8,814 nt of DNA, taken from positions 1 through 8,814 of the forward strand of contig CAZOYP010000086.1 in the NCBI GenBank assembly GCA_964584125.1, read 5' to 3'. This document shows, in pieces, positions 1 through 6,653 of this stretch. The DNA comes from Nitromaritima sp964584125 (GTDB taxonomy: Bacteria; Nitrospinota; Nitrospinia; Nitrospinales; VA-1). A program made the translations under genes and the position numbers. The notes under the pieces were generated by a model, which was not told the origin of the DNA, ran no database searches, and saw only the letters and a program-made list of their open reading frames with translations. Positions within the stretch are counted from its first letter, which is position 1. Each line of letters begins with the position of its first letter.

Positions 1-491
1 GAAAATCTGGTTCGCTTATTTCCGCATCATTACTTTTTCAAGGAATGGCTAAGGCTGCAGAAATGAGAGTGGTTAAAGTTAAAGGTGCTACCGGATTTGC
101 TGAAACTAATTTTGAAAATAAAGTCAAGGCTGCTATTCATGAACTAGAGAACCGTGACATTGTTTTTATCAATGTTGCAGGAATAGAAGAAGTTTCGCTA
201 AAAGGAAATATTGATGACAAAATTCTTACTATTGAAGATATCGACTCAAAATTAATAGGACCACTACTAAATGAAGTTTCCAAAAACAACAATATCAAAA
301 TGATGGTTGTTGTTAACCACATGAATTCTGCTGTCGATGTTAAATACGGCAAAGATCCGGTCCCATTTGTGATCAGTGGAAAAAAAGAGACCCCATTAGT
401 AAGTAAATTTGATGAAAACCTCCTTAATGAAGGAAGTAATCATTTTAAATCTGGCTCTGATTTAATGAACATGTTTTTTGAAGTGAATTAA
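1..491 (+). CDS. apgM: ApgM-family protein (2,3-BPG-independent phosphoglycerate mutase/homoserine kinase-like), C-terminal part, metal site degenerate
   Basis: The reading frame (first full codon at 3) is open to the left edge, so the gene starts outside the window; the ATG at 45 is an internal Met, because clearly homologous residues precede it. Family signs, numbered from that Met: GATGFAETNFENK (14-26), IEDID (63-67) and DPVPF (104-108), in the order seen in the C-terminal half of archaeal-type phosphoglycerate mutases of the alkaline-phosphatase superfamily. In the family, APDExGH, a later PDH and a THT before DPVPF supply metal ligands. Here they read GIEEVSL (46-52), VNH (90-92) and KYG (100-102): Asp is Glu48, His is Leu52, Asp is Asn91, His is Tyr101, and only His92 remains. 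Family members beside aspartate-pathway genes are often read as homoserine kinases, and lysC follows 4 bases downstream, but these losses make normal metal-dependent catalysis doubtful. Family membership is fairly sure; function is not. Confidence 0.82.
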   Translation, partial: KSGSLISASLLFQGMAKAAEMRVVKVKGATGFAETNFENKVKAAIHELENRDIVFINVAGIEEVSLKGNIDDKILTIEDIDSKLIGPLLNEVSKNNNIKMMVVVNHMNSAVDVKYGKDPVPFVISGKKETPLVSKFDENLLNEGSNHFKSGSDLMNMFFEVN

Positions 492-495
492 AACT

Positions 496-1740
496 ATGAA
501 TAAATTAGTGGTACAAAAATATGGTGGTACTTCCGTTGGCAGTATTGATCGAATAAAAAATATTGCAGCACGTATTGCCCGTATGCGAAAAGAAGAAGTC
601 GATATCGTGGTTGTCGTCTCAGCAATGGCGGGTGAAACTGATAAACTGTTAGATATGGCTAATCAAATAAGTTCTCGTGGAAAAGAAAGAGAAATGGATC
701 TTTTATTATCCTCTGGAGAGCGCGTTTCAAGCGCCCTATTAAGCATAGCCCTTGATAATATCGGATGTCCAGCCATTTCAATGACAGGTAGGCAAATAGG
801 ATTAGTGACTGATGACTCGCACACAAAAGCACGCATCAAAGAAGTCGATACAGATCGTGCTATAAAAGCTTTAAAAAGTGGACATGTAGTGGTCGTTGCA
901 GGTTTTCAAGGTATAAATGAGAATGGGGATGTTACGACTCTTGGAAGGGGTGGGTCAGATACTTCTGCTGCCGCTATAGCTGTAGCTTTAAAAGCAGAAA
1001 GGTGCGAAATTTATACAGACGTCGACGGAGTCTATACAGCCGACCCTAATGTCGTTCCTAATGCGCACAAAATGGACCGCGTTTCTTATGATGAAATGTT
1101 AGAGATGTCTAGCCTGGGAGCAAAGGTATTGCAATTCCGCTGTGTCGAATTCTGTAAAAAATACAACATGCCACTTGTTGTAAAATCATCTTTAGTGGAA
1201 GACTCTAAAGGTACTCTGATCTGTAAGGAGGGCTCAAGTATGGAACAACCAGTTGTATCTGGAGTAATGAATGACAAAAATCAAGCTAAAATAACAATCA
1301 AAGGTGTTCCGGATCAACCAGGAATCGCCAGTAAATTTTTTACAGGGCTTGCAGAAGAAAATCTTTCAGTAGACATGATTATTCAGAATGTCAGTGATGA
1401 AAACCACACCGATATATCATTTACTGTTACAAAAGAGGACATTAATAAAGCTACCAAAATAGTCCAAGAACTGGGTAAACTTATAAAAGCGCGGGATATT
1501 AGTTCTGATCGTAATATCTGCAAAGTTTCGATTGTAGGAGCAGGTATGCGAAGCCACCCGGGGGTTGCAGCAAAAATGTTTAGTGCTTTATCTAAAGAAA
1601 ATATAAACATTGTAATGATAAGCACATCAGAAATAAGAGTATCTTGTATTATTGAAGAAAAGTATGGTGAAATTGCTGTTCGCGTTTTACACAAGGCATT
1701 CAATCTGACTAAGGCTGAAAAAAAACTAATCAAAGACTAG
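496..1740 (+). CDS. lysC: Aspartate kinase
   Basis: Phosphorylates L-aspartate with ATP to 4-phospho-L-aspartate, the committed cytosolic step to lysine, methionine and threonine. The 414 residues match the usual length of monofunctional aspartokinases with a kinase domain and paired ACT domains. Kinase domain, about 1-245: KYGGTSVG (8-15) nucleotide/substrate loop, SSGERVSS (72-79), TLGRGGSD (148-155) and YTDVDGVYTADP (173-184). Regulatory region: a first ACT domain from about 266, with GVPDQPGIASKFF (270-282) and QNVS (297-300), and a second from about 343, with VSIVGAGMRSHPGVAAKMF (344-362). This layout is that of the lysine- and/or threonine-inhibited class (Bacillus and Corynebacterium LysC). 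The start lies 4 bases after the ApgM-like stop with no good Shine-Dalgarno, which suggests translational coupling. An internal start at 1240 could make a separate beta subunit. There is no homoserine dehydrogenase fusion. All key motifs are intact. Confidence 0.96.
   Translation: MNKLVVQKYGGTSVGSIDRIKNIAARIARMRKEEVDIVVVVSAMAGETDKLLDMANQISSRGKEREMDLLLSSGERVSSALLSIALDNIGCPAISMTGRQIGLVTDDSHTKARIKEVDTDRAIKALKSGHVVVVAGFQGINENGDVTTLGRGGSDTSAAAIAVALKAERCEIYTDVDGVYTADPNVVPNAHKMDRVSYDEMLEMSSLGAKVLQFRCVEFCKKYNMPLVVKSSLVEDSKGTLICKEGSSMEQPVVSGVMNDKNQAKITIKGVPDQPGIASKFFTGLAEENLSVDMIIQNVSDENHTDISFTVTKEDINKATKIVQELGKLIKARDISSDRNICKVSIVGAGMRSHPGVAAKMFSALSKENINIVMISTSEIRVSCIIEEKYGEIAVRVLHKAFNLTKAEKKLIKD
1225..1231 (+). 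promoter_or_regulatory. Internal Shine-Dalgarno inside lysC
   Basis: AAGGAGG lies 8 bases before an in-frame ATG at 1240. It is a full match to the anti-Shine-Dalgarno core at ideal spacing, far better than anything before the lysC start at 496 or the cimA start at 1775. It also encodes Lys-Glu-Gly of the kinase/ACT linker, so some of the match could be coincidence. Confidence 0.6.
1240..1740 (+). CDS. lysC: Aspartate kinase beta (regulatory) subunit from an in-frame internal start
   Basis: The ATG at 1240 is codon 249 of lysC in the same frame and would give a 166-residue protein made almost only of the two ACT domains, starting MEQPVVSGVMNDKNQAK. In Bacillus subtilis aspartokinase II and Corynebacterium glutamicum LysC, an internal start at the corresponding place, just before the first ACT domain, yields the beta subunit of an alpha2-beta2 enzyme that binds the feedback inhibitor. 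The strong ribosome site at 1225-1231 supports the same arrangement here. This is inferred from position, frame and Shine-Dalgarno. The alternative is that only the full-length chain is made and M249 is an ordinary linker residue. Confidence 0.55.
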   Translation: MEQPVVSGVMNDKNQAKITIKGVPDQPGIASKFFTGLAEENLSVDMIIQNVSDENHTDISFTVTKEDINKATKIVQELGKLIKARDISSDRNICKVSIVGAGMRSHPGVAAKMFSALSKENINIVMISTSEIRVSCIIEEKYGEIAVRVLHKAFNLTKAEKKLIKD

Positions 1741-1774
1741 TGACCACTTCATCTGGTAAAACAATATAAGCTTT

Positions 1775-3358
1775 ATGAAAAAAATAGATATTTACGATAC
1801 AACATTAAGAGATGGCTCTCAATCTGAAGATATTTCATTTACTGTTGAAGATAAGATTCGGATTGCGCATAAACTCGATGAACTTGGAATAAAATACATC
1901 GAGGGGGGTTGGCCTGGATCGAATCCAAAAGATATGGATTTTTTCAGACGAATCCAAGCTGTTAATTTTGAGCAAGCAAAAATTGTTTCTTTTGGAAGCA
2001 CACGCCATCCCAATAATAATGTTAAAAATGATAAAAATATTAAAAATCTAATTGAAGCGAAAACAGATGTTGTCACCATTTTTGGAAAAAGCTGGGATAT
2101 GCATGTTAACGAAGCACTTTCCACAACCTTGGAAGAAAACCTGCACATGGTTAAAGATAGTATAAGCTACCTTAAAGATAATTGTTCTGAGGTTTTATTT
2201 GATGCCGAACATTTTTTTGATGGCTATAAAAATAACCCTGAATACGCTATGAGAGTACTCAAAGAAGCAGAATCCGCGGGAGCAGATTGGATTGTATTGT
2301 GCGACACTAATGGAGGATCTTTGCCATCTGAGGTAACGCAAGTATGTTCCTTAGTAAAAAAATCTTTTAAAACAAAAATCGGGATTCATACTCATAATGA
2401 TTCAGAGCTTGCTGTCGCTAATGCGCTGGCAGCCGTCCAGGCAGGAGTTGATCAGGTTCAAGGAACAATAAATGGGTTTGGTGAACGATGTGGAAATGCA
2501 AACCTCGTTTCCATAATCCCAAACCTAAAACTTAAATTAAATTTAAACTGTATTTCTGATGAACAAATGCAATCGTTGACAGATTTATCATCATTTGTTT
2601 ATGAACTTGCTAATCAGTCTCACTGTAATCACCAACCTTATGTTGGGAAAAGTGCATTCGCTCATAAAGGAGGAATCCATGTTAGCGCTGTAAAAAAGAA
2701 CAGTTCAACCTACGAACATATTAGTCCTGAGTCGGTTGGTAACATTCAAAGAATCTTAATTTCTGACTTATCCGGTAAAAGTAATATTCTATCCAAGGCT
2801 CAACAATATGGCATAAATATTGAGGATAATGATCCAAAAGTTAAAAATATTCTAGATAACCTTAAATCACTCGAACAGCTTGGGTATCAATATGAAGGAG
2901 CAGAAGCTTCTTTTGAACTACTAATGCGTGATGCCCTTGGAGAAAAAGAGTATTTTTTTGATTTTATTGGATTTCGTGTGATTGTTGAACAAAGAGGAGA
3001 AGATGAAAAACCTATATCAGAAGCCACAGTAAAGATTCTAGTCAACGGTGTACAAGAAGTTACGGCTGCCGAAGGCTTGGGACCAGTTAACGCTTTGGAC
3101 AAGGCTATCAAAAAGGCATTGGGTAAATTTTATCCTGAAATGAAAAATGTTTCTCTTTATGACTATAAGGTAAGAATTCTGGATCAGAAAAAAGGCACAC
3201 AAGCAAAAACCCGTGTACTAATTGAATCAGGCGACCATGATTCAAAGTGGGGAACTGTCGGCGTATCAGACAACATTATTGAAGCTAGTTGGCAAGCTTT
3301 AATAGATAGTGTCGAATATAAGCTTAATTCATTCTCCAAGAACCCTAAAAATAAATAG
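1775..3358 (+). CDS. cimA: (R)-citramalate synthase
   Basis: Condenses pyruvate with acetyl-CoA to (R)-citramalate, the first step of the threonine-independent route to 2-oxobutyrate and so to isoleucine. The 527 residues fit the long CimA type. The N-terminal HMGL-like TIM barrel has DTTLRDGSQ (8-16, with catalytic Arg12 and metal-binding Asp13), FDAEHFFDGYK (142-152), CDTNGG (176-181), the HTHND metal motif (205-209) and GTINGFGERCGNANL (230-244). A linker with AHKGGIHVSA (297-305) and SDLSGKSNI (330-338) follows. The C-terminal LeuA-type regulatory domain, about 390-515, has GPVNALDKAIKKAL (436-449) and suggests end-product control. The AEHFFDG and NGFGERCGN signatures favour CimA over 2-isopropylmalate or homocitrate synthase. 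The ATG at 1775 is the only plausible start: an in-frame TAA lies 18 bases upstream with no ATG, GTG or TTG between. No Shine-Dalgarno is visible. It lies 34 bases after lysC, so cotranscription is likely. Confidence 0.93.
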   Translation: MKKIDIYDTTLRDGSQSEDISFTVEDKIRIAHKLDELGIKYIEGGWPGSNPKDMDFFRRIQAVNFEQAKIVSFGSTRHPNNNVKNDKNIKNLIEAKTDVVTIFGKSWDMHVNEALSTTLEENLHMVKDSISYLKDNCSEVLFDAEHFFDGYKNNPEYAMRVLKEAESAGADWIVLCDTNGGSLPSEVTQVCSLVKKSFKTKIGIHTHNDSELAVANALAAVQAGVDQVQGTINGFGERCGNANLVSIIPNLKLKLNLNCISDEQMQSLTDLSSFVYELANQSHCNHQPYVGKSAFAHKGGIHVSAVKKNSSTYEHISPESVGNIQRILISDLSGKSNILSKAQQYGINIEDNDPKVKNILDNLKSLEQLGYQYEGAEASFELLMRDALGEKEYFFDFIGFRVIVEQRGEDEKPISEATVKILVNGVQEVTAAEGLGPVNALDKAIKKALGKFYPEMKNVSLYDYKVRILDQKKGTQAKTRVLIESGDHDSKWGTVGVSDNIIEASWQALIDSVEYKLNSFSKNPKNK

Positions 3359-3368
3359 CATGTTTATT
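3350..3368. terminator. Weak AT-only hairpin between convergent cimA and glnE
   Basis: AATAAA (3350-3355) and TTTATT (3363-3368) form a 6-bp inverted repeat around a 7-base loop containing the cimA stop codon, with A/T-rich runs on both sides. The only gap between the convergent stop codons is 13 bases, so a shared bidirectional terminator would have to lie here. The stem has no G:C pair, so the call is weak. Confidence 0.27.
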
Positions 3369-3371
3369 ATT

Positions 3372-6300
3372 TTAAAGAGCAGTTCGTAGCAGAATATCTA
3401 TTGTTTTATTATAAAATACTCTTATTTCCTTAGTAGTTTGAGTATAGTCACTCAAAAAAAATTTTACGGTATCCATTGAGTCTTTTTCAGAATACTTCAA
3501 AAACCTAGCAAGCACTAAGAGTTTCCCTTGCTCCTGCGGCAAATTACTCATTAGTGAAATATTTTGAATCCTTAATGCACACTCTAAGTTTCGCAAGAAA
3601 AGATAGTTTTTTTTGATATTTCCTGAATCTTTATGATCGATAATCCCTAAAGCATCTAACTGGGCAACAGCCAAAAGTGTGTTAGTTTCTCTTAAACGAT
3701 TATTTTTTGCTCCATACACCATCTGTAAAATTTGAACGGAAAACTCAATATCTGCCAATCCTCCATAACCTAACTTTACATTTTTCCCCTTGATAGCCTC
3801 TTGTGCTAAGTCTTTTTCAATTTTCTCTCTCAATCTTGAAATTTTTATAATTGATTCATACTCCAGCTTAGGGCGATATGTAAACTTCTTCACCATATCT
3901 ATAAAGTTAGCTCCCGTTTGTTGATTGCCCGTTATAAACCTTGCCCTTACCATAGCCTGCTGCTCCCATGTGCGAGCTCTTTGTTTATAGTAGTCCTCGT
4001 AACTTTTAATTGAATTAACCATTAAACCACTCTTACCCTCAGGTCGTAAGTCGGAATCAATTTTATAGGCATATCCAGAGTAAGTTACTTCAGATGTCAG
4101 CTCATGCAGTAATTGATAAGTTTTTGTGTAAAATAAAACTATATCTCCTGAAAATAATGAATCATTCTTTGTATCTTCATAAATAAAGATCAGGTCTAAG
4201 TCCGATTTAAAATTTATTTCGCGTCCGCCTAATTTTCCCATTCCAATAATAGCAAAATTATTAGGAATTATTTTTTCTTTACTGTATTGGTTCCTTAGTT
4301 TTAAGACTGCAACATGATAAGCATTCTCTATATGTGTTTCTGCCAAACTAGAAAGATCTTCTAATGTTCCTTCGATGTCTGCCTCACCAATAATATAGCG
4401 AATACCTATTCTCAATTCTTCGCCCTGCTTAAATCGTCTTAAGATATTTTTTTTCTCCTCAAAACTATTACAGTTATTTAGGTTTTGGTTAATTTCCTTA
4501 TTTAAATTTGTTTTATTTTTAAAACGATAAATAGATTCAGTGTCTCTAATCACATCAATCAAGTCAGGTTGTTTAATTAATATGTCCGATATTAAATTAC
4601 TACTACCAAAAATTTTAAGAAGTAATTCTAAAAAATTTTTATTTTCAACAAACAACGCTAAAAAGGACTCTCTTGATTTACTCGATTCAATGAATTTTAC
4701 CAAGTTTTCTAATGCTGAGTTTGGCATTGGCGCTTCACTGCATCCATCAAGAATTTTAGGAAGAACTTTATAGAAGTCGTTGATACTTTTTTCACTTGGA
4801 TGAGAAAATTTAGGGCCGTCTCTCAAGATCTTTAAAAAACGTAGCGCATTTTTATTATTTTGAAAGGATACTCTTTTTAATACCTGTTCATTTAAAGACT
4901 TTATTTCACTAATCTTGTTTATATTATTTTCTAGGTCTTTATCTTGTTTTTTTTTAAATAATGCGGAAAATATATTACTTACAAATTTAGTATGGCGTGT
5001 AAACTCATTATTTAATTTTTTATTTAGTTCTTCAATTGACTCTCCTTCTATATTCATTTTTAATGCTAAAACTGCCAACAGGAATTTATCTTCCGGCAAA
5101 TCATGAGTTTGAAGTCCAAATGAAATCTGCACTCTATTTTCTATATTTCTTAAAAAAACATATGCTTCTTTTAGCTGTTGGTATTCAGATTTTTTAATAA
5201 AATTTAATTTAAATAGATTATTCAAACCCTCAAGTGTATTGCCCCTCCGTATATTTTTTTCTCTGCCCCCAAATATTAATTGATAGGTTTGAACTGTAAA
5301 CTCAACCTCACGTATTCCACCTTTCCCTAATTTTATATTTCTAACATTGACATTTTTTTTCTGTATACTTTTATTAATTTTTTCTTTCATACCAGTTATT
5401 TCTTTTACTGCAGTATAATCTATACTTTTTCTATAAATAAATGGTTCCAGCATATCAAAAAAAGCTTCCCCCAATCTTTCACTCCCGGCAGATACTCTTG
5501 CTTTCATTAGAGCTTGGCGTTCCCAAAGTCGACCCCATGATTGATAATATATCTCACAACTTTCAAGAGAATTAGCTATTTGCCCACTTGTTCCGTCGGG
5601 CCGCAAGTCAAGGTCCACTCTAAAAACGTTTCCATTTGATGTGATTTCATCTATTGTTTTTGTTAATAGCACAGCCAATTTTGTGAAATATTCGTGGCTA
5701 CTTATTGTTATTGTCCCAGGAAAATCCTCTGTTTCCTGTGTTTCTCCATTGCTCGATGTGTAAATGTATATGAGATCAATATCCGAACTATAATTTAATT
5801 CTAAGCCACCTAGTTTTCCCATACCTAGTATTGCAAATTCTACTTCCTTCATTTCTTCATTATTTTCTTTGTAATAAGGAACACCATACTTTCCCTTGAT
5901 TTTTTTATCTGCATATTCATATGCAACCTGTAAACTTAAATCTGCCAAACATGACAGGTCTTTTCCCGTTTCTTCAAAATCTGTTTTACCCAATAAGTCC
6001 CGCAGGCCAATTCGTATATACTCTCTTTTTTTGAATTTTCTTAGCAGCGTGGGAGTATTATCAGCCAAGTAATTTTCACCCGCAAATTCATAGTATGCTC
6101 GCATGAATTCATCTTTTGACCTTGAATTATTTATTATTTCGGAATTATTGATCCATTCAAAAAATGATGGATCGCTAATTAAACTATCAGTCAATATCTG
6201 GCTACCTGAAAATAATACTATAAGAGATTTAAGGGTTTCTGTTGATGTAGATAGAATTGTGTACAGATAGTTTTTATCATTAATTATTTGAGTAAATCTC

Positions 6301-6530
6301 TCGAAATTATGCAATGCTAAATCTGGATTGTATGATTTTTTTATTAACTCTATAAAAGTTTTAAAAAAATTAGGGAACAATCTTTGGAAATTTACATGAC
6401 TTGATAATAATAAAAAATTTTCCCAGGATTTTTTAGGTTCTAAAAACTTGTATTCTTGAAGAGGTTTTTGAAAATTATCTTGCCATGGATCACAATTATT
6501 AATTGAGTTGAGTAGCTTTGAATCAATCAT
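3372..6530 (-). CDS. glnE: Bifunctional glutamine synthetase adenylyltransferase/adenylyl-removing enzyme
   Basis: Adds AMP to, and removes it phosphorolytically from, the regulatory tyrosine of glutamine synthetase under control of P-II and glutamine. The 1052 residues hold two homologous nucleotidyltransferase halves. N-terminal (adenylyl-removing) half: GMGKLGGLELNYSSDIDL (236-253) with Asp250/Asp252, VDLDLRPDG (305-313), WERQALMKAR (336-345) and LGKGGIREVEF (401-411). C-terminal (adenylylating) half: GMGKLGGREINFKSDLDL (763-780) with Asp777/Asp779, DSDLRPEG (825-832), WEQQAMVRAR (855-864) and LGYGGLADIEF (920-930). Both acidic pairs are intact. They are 527 residues apart, against 528 between Asp173 and Asp701 of E. 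coli GlnE as I recall it, so the extra length is about 77 residues at the N-terminus and 30 at the C-terminus. A TAAGGA ribosome site (6535-6540) sits 4 bases before the ATG. The gene follows its substrate's gene glnA but beyond a strong terminator. It is visibly richer in A/T and Asn/Lys codons than its neighbours. Confidence 0.95.
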   Translation of the reverse strand: MIDSKLLNSINNCDPWQDNFQKPLQEYKFLEPKKSWENFLLLSSHVNFQRLFPNFFKTFIELIKKSYNPDLALHNFERFTQIINDKNYLYTILSTSTETLKSLIVLFSGSQILTDSLISDPSFFEWINNSEIINNSRSKDEFMRAYYEFAGENYLADNTPTLLRKFKKREYIRIGLRDLLGKTDFEETGKDLSCLADLSLQVAYEYADKKIKGKYGVPYYKENNEEMKEVEFAILGMGKLGGLELNYSSDIDLIYIYTSSNGETQETEDFPGTITISSHEYFTKLAVLLTKTIDEITSNGNVFRVDLDLRPDGTSGQIANSLESCEIYYQSWGRLWERQALMKARVSAGSERLGEAFFDMLEPFIYRKSIDYTAVKEITGMKEKINKSIQKKNVNVRNIKLGKGGIREVEFTVQTYQLIFGGREKNIRRGNTLEGLNNLFKLNFIKKSEYQQLKEAYVFLRNIENRVQISFGLQTHDLPEDKFLLAVLALKMNIEGESIEELNKKLNNEFTRHTKFVSNIFSALFKKKQDKDLENNINKISEIKSLNEQVLKRVSFQNNKNALRFLKILRDGPKFSHPSEKSINDFYKVLPKILDGCSEAPMPNSALENLVKFIESSKSRESFLALFVENKNFLELLLKIFGSSNLISDILIKQPDLIDVIRDTESIYRFKNKTNLNKEINQNLNNCNSFEEKKNILRRFKQGEELRIGIRYIIGEADIEGTLEDLSSLAETHIENAYHVAVLKLRNQYSKEKIIPNNFAIIGMGKLGGREINFKSDLDLIFIYEDTKNDSLFSGDIVLFYTKTYQLLHELTSEVTYSGYAYKIDSDLRPEGKSGLMVNSIKSYEDYYKQRARTWEQQAMVRARFITGNQQTGANFIDMVKKFTYRPKLEYESIIKISRLREKIEKDLAQEAIKGKNVKLGYGGLADIEFSVQILQMVYGAKNNRLRETNTLLAVAQLDALGIIDHKDSGNIKKNYLFLRNLECALRIQNISLMSNLPQEQGKLLVLARFLKYSEKDSMDTVKFFLSDYTQTTKEIRVFYNKTIDILLRTAL

Positions 6531-6571
6531 ATTATCCTTATGTGATCGCTTATATTTTTATTGTTTTTAAA

Positions 6572-6600
6572 AAAATAGTTAATACGGTTTAATCTACCAA
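6572..6600 (-). promoter_or_regulatory. Possible sigma70-type promoter for glnE
   Basis: On the - strand TTGGTA (6600-6595) and TATTTT (6577-6572) are 17 bases apart, each matching 4 of 6 consensus positions, with a leader of about 35 bases before the glnE ATG. The -35 begins inside the T-run of the glnA terminator. Such A/T-rich DNA produces similar matches by chance. Its main support is that glnE needs some promoter downstream of that terminator. Confidence 0.2.
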
Positions 6601-6627
6601 AAAAAAACCCCCGGCAAAAGCCGAGGG
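6599..6627 (-). terminator. Intrinsic terminator of glnA
   Basis: Read on the - strand, CCCTCGGC (6627-6620), a TTTT loop (6619-6616) and GCCGGGGG (6615-6608) make an 8-bp GC-rich stem with one U·G wobble, followed at once by nine T residues (6607-6599). In the + direction the wobble becomes a C/A mismatch and no T-run follows, so it is specific to the glnA direction. It lies 26 bases past the glnA stop and before glnE. Confidence 0.92.
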
Positions 6628-6653
6628 CTACAAACATTTATTTGTTTTATATT

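Noticed and set aside
45..491. ApgM-like gene as a complete small protein starting at the ATG at 45
   Set aside because: The same frame is open to the window edge and the residues before that Met (KSGSLISASLLFQG) fit the family, so this is a truncated view of a longer gene.
1741..1774. Hairpin ACCA/TGGT between lysC and cimA as a terminator
   Set aside because: Only 4 bp and no T-run; readthrough into cimA is more likely.
4540..5106. Short + strand frames inside glnE
   Set aside because: They lie opposite the conserved glnE sequence and their translations look like antisense of it.
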